This document shows, in pieces, positions 34,610-43,065 of a DNA stretch of 64,000 nucleotides. The stretch covers positions 1,055,285 through 1,119,284 of the forward strand of contig NZ_JAMTCQ010000009.1 of the NCBI RefSeq assembly GCF_024171895.1, read 5' to 3'. The translations under genes were made by a program, and so were the position numbers. Below the pieces are notes generated by a model that was not told the origin of the DNA, did not search any database, and saw only the letters and a program-made list of their open reading frames with translations. This DNA comes from Prauserella halophila (GTDB lineage: Bacteria > Actinomycetota > Actinomycetes > Mycobacteriales > Pseudonocardiaceae). Position 1 is the stretch's first letter, and every line of letters starts with the position of its first letter.

Positions 34610-35517
34610 CCTGGTGCCTCCTCGGCCGGGTTGTCGACGTCGCGGGATATCGCACCGGAATCGGCGCGCTCGACGTACAACTCGAAGGTCACCGCCACCG
34701 GGTTCTGCCCCGGCAGCACCAGGCCCGAGTGCACGTCACCGTTGCGGTCCACCAGCGACGCGGTGAGCACGGCATCGCCGTCGTCGACGGTGCCGGTGAG
34801 CGAGGTGAACTCGGTGGCCGGCCAGTCGGCCTCCGCGATCCGCCCGGGACCGGTGCGCAGCCGGGCGCCGACGGCGCTGCCCAGGCTGGAGCGGACCACC
34901 GCGGAACGGAAACCCGCCCGTGCCGCCACGTCCGTGACCGCGGTGTGCAGGTCTTCGCCGGGGCGGATGCGCGCCGCGACGGCCTGCGTGGCCGCCGCTT
35001 GCCCACGCGGGTGCGGGGTGAACGCGGGCATGGTCGTCTCCGGGCAGGTGTCGCTGACGTAGGCGACGTCGTGCAGCAACCGCATCGTTGCCTCGATCGG
35101 CACCGCGCCGACCGTCGTGTCCGGTAGCAGATGGCCGCCGCGGACACGTCCGTGCTCGTCGAGCCAGGTGGCGTGCACGTGTGCGAATCCCGAGCCCTCG
35201 CGGATCCCCACGGTCGCGGAACCGCCCAGCACGAAACAGGGACCGGCGGGTTCGCAGGTCTCGCTGAAGTAGGCGGGACGCTCGGTGCCGACGGCCGGGT
35301 GCACGTAGCGCAGCGTGCCGAAGCTGCCGTGCGCCAGTTCGACGCACGCCGCCCGGTGACCTGCGGACTCGACGATCCGCCACAGCTCCGCTGCGACGCT
35401 CGCGCCGGGCGGCAGTTGCGTCCGCACGATCGTCACGCCGGTGGGCACCCACACGATGCGTTCCGGCGAGCGGGGTCCGGGGTGCTGCAGCGGGAACCCG
35501 GACCGGTGCGCGGTCAC
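34606..35517 (-). CDS. Two-domain PPC/DUF296-like protein
   Basis: A 303-residue protein starting at a GTG at 35517 within a GTGA overlap. It looks like two tandem PPC (DUF296) domains: the first has TIVRTQLPPGASVAAELWRI, ACVELAHGSFGTLRYVHP and HVHATWLDEHGRVRGGHLLP; the second repeats it as TRIRPGEDLHTAV-like, SSLGSAVGARL and LVDRNGDVHSGLVLPG. PPC domains form trimers and occur in plant AT-hook proteins and bacterial proteins of unclear role. Being locked by overlaps between a CoA ligase and an SDR suggests an enzymatic or ligand-binding role in the pathway, which I regard as unusual. Confidence 0.72.
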   Translation of the reverse strand: MTAHRSGFPLQHPGPRSPERIVWVPTGVTIVRTQLPPGASVAAELWRIVESAGHRAACVELAHGSFGTLRYVHPAVGTERPAYFSETCEPAGPCFVLGGSATVGIREGSGFAHVHATWLDEHGRVRGGHLLPDTTVGAVPIEATMRLLHDVAYVSDTCPETTMPAFTPHPRGQAAATQAVAARIRPGEDLHTAVTDVAARAGFRSAVVRSSLGSAVGARLRTGPGRIAEADWPATEFTSLTGTVDDGDAVLTASLVDRNGDVHSGLVLPGQNPVAVTFELYVERADSGAISRDVDNPAEEAPG

Positions 35518-37067
35518 GACTCCGCCAATCGCTGCTTGATGGTGCGCTTGACCACCTTGCCGTATCCCGACTTCGGGATCTCGTCCCACCACACGAAGCG
35601 TTTCGGGATCTTGTACCGCGCGAGCGAATCCCCGAGCCACGACCGCAACTCCTCGTCGTCGGCCGCGTTGCCGTCGGACGAGACACAGACGGCCACTCCG
35701 ATCTCGCCCCACTTCGGATCCGGCACACCCACGACCGCCGCCTCGGCCACGGCCGGATGGTGCAGCAGGCGTTCTTCGATCTCCCGCGGGTACACATTGG
35801 ACCCGCCCGAGATGAACATGTCGGACGCCCTGCCCGTGACGTAGACGTATCCCTCGGCGTCGACCATGCCCAGATCCCCGGTGCGGAACCAGCCGTCGCG
35901 GAAGGACTCGGCGTCGGCCTCCTCGTTGCGCAGGTAGCCGGCGAACACCGCAGGGCCCGCGACACAGATTTCGCCCTGCTCTCCCGTGGGCAGTTCCGTG
36001 CCGTCGGAGCCCTGGATGCTGACCTGCATGCCGGTGCGCGGATAGCCACAGGTGCCGTACTCGACACCGTCCGGCGGCCTGCGGTCGTGCTCGTCCGGTG
36101 GCAGCACCGTGATGTTGCCGGTGACCTCGCCCAGTCCGTAGTACTGCACGAGCACATCGCCGAGCACCGCGCGGGCGCGTTGCTGGTCGGCGCGGTACAT
36201 CGGTGCGCCTGCGTAGATCACGTAGCGCAGGGAGCCCAGGTCGTGGTGGGCCGCCTCGGGCGCCTGGGTGAGCGTTGTGAGGATCGTCGGTACGGTGAAG
36301 GCGTTGGTGACACGCTCGGTCTCGACGAGCTGCCAGACTTCCGCGGGCTCCAGCCGGGTCGACGCGGGCAGCACGGTCTTCGCGCCCCGGGCGACCTGCG
36401 GCAGCAGATGGATCCCGGCGCCGTGGGACAGCGGCGCGACGACGATCTGCGCGTCGTCGGCGCCGAGGCCGGGCATCAGGTCGCAGAGGTGGTTGTTGAC
36501 GACGAATCCCAGCTGGTCGTGGGTCAGCACGACGGCTTTGGGCCTGCCACTGGTGCCGGAAGTGAAGAAGTACCAGGCGTGGTCACCGTTCCACACGGGC
36601 TCGTCCGGTTCGCCGGCCTGCGGGGTGGGCAGGCCGGCGATGGCACCGTCGGCACGGGACGTGGCGCCGATCCACAGCGTGCCGCCGGTGAGTTCCGACG
36701 CCGCGGCGACGGCATCGGCATGGTCGGCGTAGTCGGTGTGGCAGATGAGCGCAGCGGGCGTCGTCAGTTCGGCCAGCCCGGCTACCTCGGACGGGGTCAG
36801 GCGGAAGTTGGCGGGAGCGAACACCGCGCCGGCGCGCCACACCCCGAACATCGCCGCGAGGAACTCGACGTGGTTGGGCGAGTGCACGAGCACCGCGTCA
36901 CCACGGCCGATGCCGCGGCTGCGCAGCTCGGCCGCGACCGCGGACGCACGCGCGTCCAGGTCCTGCCACGTCAGGCGCGCCGAGCCGGACACGAGGGCGT
37001 CGCGGCCGGACAGCCGGGTGGCCGTTGCGGTCAGCAGATGGGACAGGTTGACGGCACGCAGCGTCAT
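35514..37067 (-). CDS. AMP-forming acyl-CoA synthetase (FadD-like)
   Basis: A 517-residue ANL-superfamily ligase that activates a carboxylic acid to its CoA ester through an acyl-adenylate. Visible: YFFTSGTSGRPKAVVLTH (ATP loop), QYYGLGEVTGNITVLP (A5), GWFRTGDLGMVDAEGYVYV (A7/A8) and the C-terminal catalytic Lys region SGYGKVVKRTIKQRL. ATGA/GTGA overlaps with the thiolase before it and the PPC protein after it. With the TRAP transporter encoded divergently it probably activates the imported acid. Confidence 0.94.
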   Translation of the reverse strand: MTLRAVNLSHLLTATATRLSGRDALVSGSARLTWQDLDARASAVAAELRSRGIGRGDAVLVHSPNHVEFLAAMFGVWRAGAVFAPANFRLTPSEVAGLAELTTPAALICHTDYADHADAVAAASELTGGTLWIGATSRADGAIAGLPTPQAGEPDEPVWNGDHAWYFFTSGTSGRPKAVVLTHDQLGFVVNNHLCDLMPGLGADDAQIVVAPLSHGAGIHLLPQVARGAKTVLPASTRLEPAEVWQLVETERVTNAFTVPTILTTLTQAPEAAHHDLGSLRYVIYAGAPMYRADQQRARAVLGDVLVQYYGLGEVTGNITVLPPDEHDRRPPDGVEYGTCGYPRTGMQVSIQGSDGTELPTGEQGEICVAGPAVFAGYLRNEEADAESFRDGWFRTGDLGMVDAEGYVYVTGRASDMFISGGSNVYPREIEERLLHHPAVAEAAVVGVPDPKWGEIGVAVCVSSDGNAADDEELRSWLGDSLARYKIPKRFVWWDEIPKSGYGKVVKRTIKQRLAES

Positions 37068-38236
37068 CGCACCCGCTCCAGCACCGAGCAGTAGTTGGCG
37101 ACCGCGACGCCGCCCATGTTGAACACCGCAGCCAGTCCGGCGCCGGGGACCTGCATCTCGCCCGCGTCGCCGGTCAGCTGCAGGGCGGCCATGATGTGTT
37201 GCGAGATCCCGGTCGCGCCGATGGGATGCCCCTTCGACTTGAGCCCGCCCGACGGGTTCACCGGTAGATCGCCGTCACGTTCCGTGCGTCCGGAGTCGAT
37301 GGCGGTGGCACCCTTGCCCGGCTCGGCGAGGCCGAACGCCTCGTACTGCAACAGCTCGGCGACGGTGAAGCAGTCGTGTGTCTCGATGAGGTCCAGGTCG
37401 GACAGTCCGGCCCCCGCCTCGTTCGTGGCGCGGGCGAACGCCGATTTGGCGCCCGCGAAGGAGAGCACGTCGTCGCGGCGGCTCAGCGGCAGGTGATCGT
37501 TGGCGTGGGCCCGGCCCCGCCAGCCCACGGCGCGCGGTGCGCTCGCGGCGACGTCCGGGGAGGCCACGACCAGCGCGGCCGCACCGTCGGAAACCAGCGA
37601 ACAGTCCGTACGGCGGAGCGGGTCGGCCACGAACGGGTTGCGATCCGACACCTCGGCGCAGAACTCGAAGCCGAGGTCCTTGCGCAGGTGCGCGTACGGG
37701 TTGTCGACACCGTTGCGGTGGTTCTTCGCGGCGATGTGGGCGAGCGTGTTCCGGTGGTCGCCGTACCGCTCGAAGTAGTCACGGGCGATCCCGGCGAACA
37801 CGCCCGCGAAACTGCCAGCCTGCTCGTCGTCCTTGCGGTAGGAGGCGGTGAGCAACGCATCGCTCACGACCTCGGGCTCGGCCGCCGTCATCTTCTCCGC
37901 GCCGGCGACGAGTGCGATCCGGCCGCGGCCCGACTGCACGAAGTCCAGCGCCGTGAACAGCGCCGACGATCCGGTCGCGCAGGCGTTCTCGGTGTGTACC
38001 GCGGGCACGGTCGCCAGCTCGGGCCTGCCCGCACCGACCAGGCCCGCCTCGAAACCCTGCCGGGAGAACCCGCCGTTGAACACGCCGACGAAGATCCCGT
38101 CGACGTCGCCGGGCTCGGTGCCCGCATGGTCGAGGGCCGCGCCGGTGACACCGGCCAGCAGTGCTTCGACGTCCGGCTCGGACGCCTTACCGAACTTCGA
38201 ATGCGCCCAGCCGATGATCGCGGGGGTGGTTGTCAT
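37064..38236 (-). CDS. Thiolase, SCP-x/lipid-transfer type
   Basis: A 390-residue thiolase of the non-classical SCP2-thiolase group. Nucleophile Cys in TENACATGSSALFTAL; HDCF motif in LIETHDCFTVAELLQYEAFG; and GGLKSKGHPIGATG. These proteins act on branched or steroid-side-chain 3-ketoacyl-CoAs in actinobacteria, some as retro-aldolases. The ATG at 38236 has GAGAGGACGACC upstream and overlaps the IclR stop. It is the second gene of the five-gene operon. Confidence 0.92.
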   Translation of the reverse strand: MTTTPAIIGWAHSKFGKASEPDVEALLAGVTGAALDHAGTEPGDVDGIFVGVFNGGFSRQGFEAGLVGAGRPELATVPAVHTENACATGSSALFTALDFVQSGRGRIALVAGAEKMTAAEPEVVSDALLTASYRKDDEQAGSFAGVFAGIARDYFERYGDHRNTLAHIAAKNHRNGVDNPYAHLRKDLGFEFCAEVSDRNPFVADPLRRTDCSLVSDGAAALVVASPDVAASAPRAVGWRGRAHANDHLPLSRRDDVLSFAGAKSAFARATNEAGAGLSDLDLIETHDCFTVAELLQYEAFGLAEPGKGATAIDSGRTERDGDLPVNPSGGLKSKGHPIGATGISQHIMAALQLTGDAGEMQVPGAGLAAVFNMGGVAVANYCSVLERVR

Positions 38237-39162
38237 GGTCGTCCTCTCGCGGATCTGGACTTCTGAGAATCGGTCAGTGCGGCATGGATGGACCGGGCCT
38301 CCGCGTGCAGCAGTGCGGCGAGCTCGTCGCGCCGGGCGCCGTCGAAGCGCTCGGCGATACTGGCGACGCTGAGTGCGGCGACCGGACGGTCGGCGGCGTC
38401 GTGCACCGCGACACCGAGTGCCCAGGACCCGGCGATGACACGGCCGTCGTTCAGCGCGTACCCGTCGTGACGTGACCGGTGCACGAGGTCGTGCAATGTG
38501 TCGTCGTCGAATCCGGGGTAGTGGTCGCGGGTCGTGGCCGTCGAGGCCAGCACGTCTTCGACGTCGTCGTCGGACAGTGCGCCGAGAATGGCGAGACTGC
38601 CCGCGCCGATGCCCAGCGGATGCCGGTCGCCGACGGCCAGGGCGTAGTTGCGGATCGGGCCGGGACCCTCTTGCCTGCGCGTGCACACGGCGTAGCTGCC
38701 GTGGCGCACGGTCAGGAACGTCGTCTCGGTCGAGGCGTCTGCGATCCGGATGAGACTGTCGGTGCTCGCCTCGCCGAGGTCGTCGGCCCGGTTGCCCGCC
38801 AGCTCGCCGAGCACACCGGCCTGCAGCCCGAGGCGGTAGCACGCCGTGTCGGGATCCTGCTCGACGTACCCTTCGGCGACCAGGGCGACGAGGATCCGGC
38901 GCACACTTGCCTTCGGGCGGCCGCTGACGCGCGTGAGCTCGGCGAGTGACACACCGTCCGGCCGGTCGCGCGCCAGCACACCGACGAGGTTCAGCAGCAC
39001 GAGTGCCCGCTGGATGCTCTGCGATCCGGACGGCCGTTCGGCGGCATCGTCGGCGGTGTGAGCGATGGTCCATGATGCGGACCTGCGAGCTGCGTTTCCG
39101 AGTTTGGGAGGTGGCGCGGCGGGTCGCGGCGCGTCGGCATTGGCGCTCACAGCAGCCATCAT
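38233..39162 (-). CDS. IclR-family regulator, first gene of the thiolase operon
   Basis: A 309-residue IclR protein. After an alanine/proline-rich N-terminal stretch of about 45 residues come the winged helix (QSIQRALVLLNLVGVLA, LAELTRVSGRPKASVRRILV) and the effector domain (LTVRHGSYAVCTRRQEG, GSWALGVAVHDA). The start is uncertain: ATGs at 39162 and 39159. It is co-transcribed with its probable targets (ATGA overlap with the thiolase) and divergent from the TRAP genes. A GTCCA-N5-TGGAC palindrome in the spacer and a near copy inside its own 5' coding region are probable binding sites. Confidence 0.87.
   Translation of the reverse strand: MMAAVSANADAPRPAAPPPKLGNAARRSASWTIAHTADDAAERPSGSQSIQRALVLLNLVGVLARDRPDGVSLAELTRVSGRPKASVRRILVALVAEGYVEQDPDTACYRLGLQAGVLGELAGNRADDLGEASTDSLIRIADASTETTFLTVRHGSYAVCTRRQEGPGPIRNYALAVGDRHPLGIGAGSLAILGALSDDDVEDVLASTATTRDHYPGFDDDTLHDLVHRSRHDGYALNDGRVIAGSWALGVAVHDAADRPVAALSVASIAERFDGARRDELAALLHAEARSIHAALTDSQKSRSARGRP
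39068..39082. promoter_or_regulatory. IclR-type palindrome within the 5' end of the iclR-like gene
   Basis: GTCCA-TGATG-CGGAC has the same 5-bp half-sites and spacing as the perfect palindrome at 39189, with one mismatch. It lies about 30 codons into the annotated regulator gene, so it is either an internal operator or a hint that translation starts further downstream. Confidence 0.45.
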
Positions 39163-39188
39163 GGATCGATTTACGCCGAACCGCAATG

Positions 39189-39203
39189 GTCCATATTGTG
39201 GAC
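39189..39203. promoter_or_regulatory. IclR operator between the thiolase and TRAP operons
   Basis: GTCCA-TATTG-TGGAC is a perfect 5-bp inverted repeat with a 5-bp spacer, in the divergent promoter region (27 bp from the regulator start, 88 bp from dctP). The architecture equals the TGTCCG-N5-CGGACA sites of the other IclR gene in this window, with a different half-site, as expected for a paralogous regulator. Confidence 0.6.
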
Positions 39204-39290
39204 TATCGATCGCGAATGCGCATTGACATCGCTGATCGGCTTCTCTCAGGATCGGTGTTCCCTTCCGGGGCGGACGAGGAGAAACGGACA

Positions 39291-40298
39291 ATGATGTCGA
39301 AGCGCCTTCGGGGCGCCGTCGCGCTGCTGGCCTGCCTGGTGCTCGGTGCATGCGGCTCGGCGACGGCCACACCGGACAGACCGGTCTACACCTGGGACAT
39401 GACTGTCACGGTCGGTGAGTCCTCCACCTGGTACCAAGCGGCGGAGCGGTTCGCCGAAACCCTGTCACGCGAGTCCGGTGGCCGGATGGAGCTCCGGATC
39501 TTCACCGGCGAACAGCTGTCGGCGGGCGACCCCGCCGCCGGGGTCGAACAGCTGATGAACGGCGACAAGGACTTCTCCTACAACTCCACGATCATCTACG
39601 CGGGCATCGACCCGCGGTTCGGCGCGATCAACGCCCCGTTCCTGTACCGCGGCTACGACGAGGCCGACCGTGCCCTGGACGGCGGTGCGACCGCCGCCTA
39701 CGAGAAGCTCTCCTCCGAGATCGGCGTGAAGATGCTCGGGTTCGGCGAGAGCGGCTTCCGGCAGTTGACCAACAACGTCCGCTCGGTGAGCAAGCCTGCC
39801 GACCTGTCCGGCATCAAGGTGCGCATTCCCGGCATCGGCATGTTCACCGACATCTTCCGCAGCCTCGGCGCCAACCCGACGACGATGAACTTCTCCGAGG
39901 TGTTCACCTCGCTCCAGCAGGGCACGATCGAGGGTCAGGAGAACCCGATGGACGTCATCTCGTCGGCCGGGCTCGCCGAGGTGCAGCGGCATCTGACAGT
40001 GTGGAACTATGTCTACGACCCGCTGATCCTCGGGATGAACCAGGACCTGTTCCGGTCGCTGAGTCCCGAGGACCGGAAGATCGTGCAGAAGGCCGCGGCC
40101 GACGCGAACTCCTTCCAGATCGAGACCAACAGAGGGCTCGAACAGCAGCAGATCGACGAGCAGTCGAAGCTGATGACGACGACCGAGCTCACCGATGCGC
40201 AGGTCGCCCGCTTCCGCGCGGCGGTGCGGCCGCTGTACGAGTCCTACGAGCCGGTGTGGGGGCCCGCGATGGTCCGTGCCGTGAGCCCGGAGCGCTGA
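39291..40298 (+). CDS. dctP: TRAP transporter solute-binding lipoprotein, DctP family
   Basis: A 335-residue extracytoplasmic binding protein for a carboxylic acid. The N-terminus has MMSKRLRG, a hydrophobic stretch and the lipobox LGAC with Cys21. The DctP fold shows GGRMELRIFTGEQLSAGDP, LSGIKVRIPGIGMFTDIFRS, the substrate Arg in KVRIP, and TIEGQENPMDVISSAGL. GAGGAG lies 7 bp before the ATG at 39291. First gene of dctPQM-SDR and divergent from the IclR/thiolase operon, so the imported acid is likely the substrate of the CoA ligase there. Confidence 0.94.
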   Translation: MMSKRLRGAVALLACLVLGACGSATATPDRPVYTWDMTVTVGESSTWYQAAERFAETLSRESGGRMELRIFTGEQLSAGDPAAGVEQLMNGDKDFSYNSTIIYAGIDPRFGAINAPFLYRGYDEADRALDGGATAAYEKLSSEIGVKMLGFGESGFRQLTNNVRSVSKPADLSGIKVRIPGIGMFTDIFRSLGANPTTMNFSEVFTSLQQGTIEGQENPMDVISSAGLAEVQRHLTVWNYVYDPLILGMNQDLFRSLSPEDRKIVQKAAADANSFQIETNRGLEQQQIDEQSKLMTTTELTDAQVARFRAAVRPLYESYEPVWGPAMVRAVSPER

Positions 40299-40301
40299 GT
40301 C

Positions 40302-40814
40302 ATGCAGAAGTCGACTTCGGAACGCGTGCTCACAGCCGCGGAGAACGTGCTGGCCGCCGTCCCGTTCGCGGTGGTGACTGTGGTCGCGTTCGTCAACGTC
40401 ATCAGCCGGTACTTCCTCAATGCCTCGTTGGCCTTCACCTCGGAACTCACCGTGAACCTGGCGGTGTGGATGGTGATGATGGGCGCGGTGATCGGGCTGC
40501 GGGAAGGTGCCCACCTGGGATTCAGTGCGCTGCACGAGAAGGCCGCCGGGGTGGTGCGGCAGGTCATGACGGCTCTGATCACCGTGGCGATACTGACGTT
40601 CCTGGCCGTGCTGCTGTACTTCGGCATCGACATGGCGATCGCTCAGCTCGGCAGCGGCAGGGCGACACCGTCGATTCGGATTCCGCAATGGTTGTTCACC
40701 GCCGCTGTCCCCGTGGGTGCGATCTTCGGTGTGTACCGCACGTTGCAGGCGAGTCGGGTCGGCTTCCGAAGGTCCACAGTGGATTCTCAGCCGAGTGAGG
40801 AGGCCGACCGGTGA
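40302..40814 (+). CDS. dctQ: TRAP transporter small membrane subunit, DctQ
   Basis: A 170-residue four-helix membrane protein: the first segment AENVLAAVPFAVVTVVAFVN, the family signature SRYFLNASLAFTSELTVNLAVW, then WMVMMGAVIGLREGAHLGF. It pairs with DctM. It starts 3 bp after dctP and overlaps dctM by GTGA. Confidence 0.93.
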   Translation: MQKSTSERVLTAAENVLAAVPFAVVTVVAFVNVISRYFLNASLAFTSELTVNLAVWMVMMGAVIGLREGAHLGFSALHEKAAGVVRQVMTALITVAILTFLAVLLYFGIDMAIAQLGSGRATPSIRIPQWLFTAAVPVGAIFGVYRTLQASRVGFRRSTVDSQPSEEADR

Positions 40815-42220
40815 TCGGTGTCGTGCTGTTCGGCAGCTTCTTCGTGTTGCTGCTGCTGGGTGTTCCCGTGGCGTTCTCGCTCGGGGTGGCGGCCTGCGTC
40901 TCGCTGGTGGCCATGGGCGGTTTCGGTGAACTGTCGATCGTGCCGAACGTCTTCACCGCCTCCGTCGCATCGGAGACGTTGCTGGCCATTCCGTTCTTCA
41001 TCCTCGCCGGCGTGATCATGGAGTATGCCGGCATCTCGCGCAGGCTCGTGGACTTCGCACACGCCTGTGTGGGCAGGCGCAAGCACGGCTTGGCGATCGT
41101 CGTCATCATCGCCGCGTTCTTCTTCTCGGCCATCTCGGGATCGGGTCCCGCCACGGTGGCGGCCATCGGGTCGATCCTCATCCCGGCGCTGATCCGTCAG
41201 GGCTACGCAGCCCGGCACGCGACGTCCCTGCTCGCCAGTGCGGGTTCGATGGGCATCATCGTGCCGCCCAGCGTCGCGTTCATCATCTTTGCGGTGGTCG
41301 TCAGTGATTATGCGGGCGTGTCGATCGTGCGCCTGTTCGTGGCTGGCATCGTGCCGGGAATCCTGCTGGCTGCCGCGCTCGTGGTGGCCAGCCTGCTGCT
41401 GCCGCGGACGCAACCCGTCGCGGTCGCGGCAGGCACCGCAGGCGGTGACGGCGGCAACGGCGGTCGCACTGGCGGCGGTCACAGTGGCGGCGGAGGTCAC
41501 AGTGGCGGCGACGCGGATGCGCCTGCCGCCGGCGACGGTGCCGAGGTGGCCGCGGCGCACGGGCTCGCCGCCTCCTTCGGGAAGGCGATCCCGGGCCTGC
41601 TGGTCCCGTTGATCATCCTCGGCGGTATCTACGGCGGCATCGTCACACCGACCGAGTCGGCGGTGGTCGCGGCAGTCTACGCGCTGCTGGTCGGCCTGTT
41701 CGTCTACCGGGAGATCAGCCTCCGGCAGCTGTACCGCATCCTCGTGACCGCCTCGGCGCAGTCGGCCGTGGTGATGTTGATCGTGGGTGCGGCCTCGGTG
41801 TTCGCCTACGTGGTGACCGTCAACGAGATCGCGGAGAACATCTCCGAGGCGCTGCTGGGGCTGACCGGCAACACCGTGCTGATCGTGCTGATGGCCATCG
41901 TGGTGCTGTTGATCGTCGGCGCGTTCATCGACGCGGTGTCCGCGTTGTACCTCTTCGTGCCGATCATCGCCCCGGTGCTGCTCGAAGCGGGCGTCGACGT
42001 GACGACCATCGGCGTGATGATGGTCGTGAATCTGGCGCTCGGGCTGGTCACACCGCCCGTCGGCATCAACCTGTTCGTGGCGGCCGGTATCGCGAAGGTT
42101 CCGCTGGCCGAAGTCGTCAAGGGCATCCGCCCGTTCTTCGCCGCCGGCCTGGTCGTGCTGCTGCTCGTCGCGTACGTGCCCGCGCTGTCCAACTGGCTTC
42201 CGGATCTGCTGGGCTTCTAG
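40811..42220 (+). CDS. dctM: TRAP transporter large permease, DctM
   Basis: A 469-residue sodium-coupled permease with about 11-12 membrane segments. Signatures: ETLLAIPFFILAGVIMEY, ISGSGPATVAAIGSILIP, GSMGIIVPPSVAFIIFAV, GGIYGGIVTPTESAVVA and MMVVNLALGLVTPPVGIN. An insert of roughly 45 residues at about 205-250 is rich in Gly, His and Asp (GGGHSGGGGHSGG) and lies in the central loop; this is not usual for the family. It starts at a GTG at 40811. DNA repeats GGCGGTCACAGTGGCGG underlie the insert. Confidence 0.93.
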   Translation: MIGVVLFGSFFVLLLLGVPVAFSLGVAACVSLVAMGGFGELSIVPNVFTASVASETLLAIPFFILAGVIMEYAGISRRLVDFAHACVGRRKHGLAIVVIIAAFFFSAISGSGPATVAAIGSILIPALIRQGYAARHATSLLASAGSMGIIVPPSVAFIIFAVVVSDYAGVSIVRLFVAGIVPGILLAAALVVASLLLPRTQPVAVAAGTAGGDGGNGGRTGGGHSGGGGHSGGDADAPAAGDGAEVAAAHGLAASFGKAIPGLLVPLIILGGIYGGIVTPTESAVVAAVYALLVGLFVYREISLRQLYRILVTASAQSAVVMLIVGAASVFAYVVTVNEIAENISEALLGLTGNTVLIVLMAIVVLLIVGAFIDAVSALYLFVPIIAPVLLEAGVDVTTIGVMMVVNLALGLVTPPVGINLFVAAGIAKVPLAEVVKGIRPFFAAGLVVLLLVAYVPALSNWLPDLLGF

Positions 42221-42228
42221 AAGGGAGC

Positions 42229-42999
42229 ATGGGAGTGAATTTGTTCGACCTCACCGGCCGGGTCGCCCTCGTCACCGGCGCCGCGCGTGGTATCGGACTG
42301 GCCGTCGCGCGGGGCCTGGCGGGACAGGGCGCGCACGTCGTGGCTGTCGATCTGGCCGATGCCGGCGAGTACGTCACGGCGCTTGCCGCCGACTTCCCGC
42401 AGCAGCACGTGGTGTACCGAAAGGTCGACGTGCGTGACGAGGAGGCCGTGCGCGCCTCGGTCGATGCCACGGTCGACGAGCTCGGTTCGGTCGATGTCCT
42501 GGTCAACAACGCGGGCACGGCCAGCAGGAACGGACTGGACACACTCACCGACGACGAGTGGTACCGCGACCTGGACACCAACCTGCGCGGCATGTTCCTG
42601 TACTGCCGCGCCGTCGAACCCCACATGAAGGCACAGGGAGACGGGCGGATCATCAACATCAGCTCGATCTCCGGGATCATGGGCGGCCCACGGTCGGGAG
42701 GTACCGGCGGCGGCCGGTCCGGCCCCGCGTACGCGGCGTCCAAGGGCGGCGTGATCGCGTTGTCCAAGTGGCTCGCCAAGGAGCTCGGCGAGGACGGGAT
42801 CACCTGTAACTCGGTCGCCCCTGGCCCGATCGCGACGGCACTGACCGCCGACGTCGCCTACGCACTGGACGATCAGGTGATCAAACGTATGGGCACGCCG
42901 GAGGAGGTGGCCGCGGCCGTGGGATACCTGGCAGGACCGGGCGCCGGATACGTCACGGGCCAGGTGCTCAAGGTCTGCGGTGGTGCAGCCATCGGCTGA
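42229..42999 (+). CDS. Short-chain dehydrogenase/reductase of the TRAP operon
   Basis: A 256-residue SDR: LVTGAARGIGLAVARGL, NNAG, Ser in NISSISG, YAASKGG and the ending VTGQVLKVCGG. A loop RSGGTGGGRSGPA precedes the catalytic Tyr. AAGGGAG precedes the ATG, 8 bp after dctM, so it is made with the transporter and should oxidise or reduce the imported compound. Confidence 0.91.
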   Translation: MGVNLFDLTGRVALVTGAARGIGLAVARGLAGQGAHVVAVDLADAGEYVTALAADFPQQHVVYRKVDVRDEEAVRASVDATVDELGSVDVLVNNAGTASRNGLDTLTDDEWYRDLDTNLRGMFLYCRAVEPHMKAQGDGRIINISSISGIMGGPRSGGTGGGRSGPAYAASKGGVIALSKWLAKELGEDGITCNSVAPGPIATALTADVAYALDDQVIKRMGTPEEVAAAVGYLAGPGAGYVTGQVLKVCGGAAIG

Positions 43000-43065
43000 G
43001 ACCGCCACCCGGCGGCTGTTGCGCCGTCGGAGAAGCGTGGCGAAGGCAATGCTTCCGAGTGGCGC

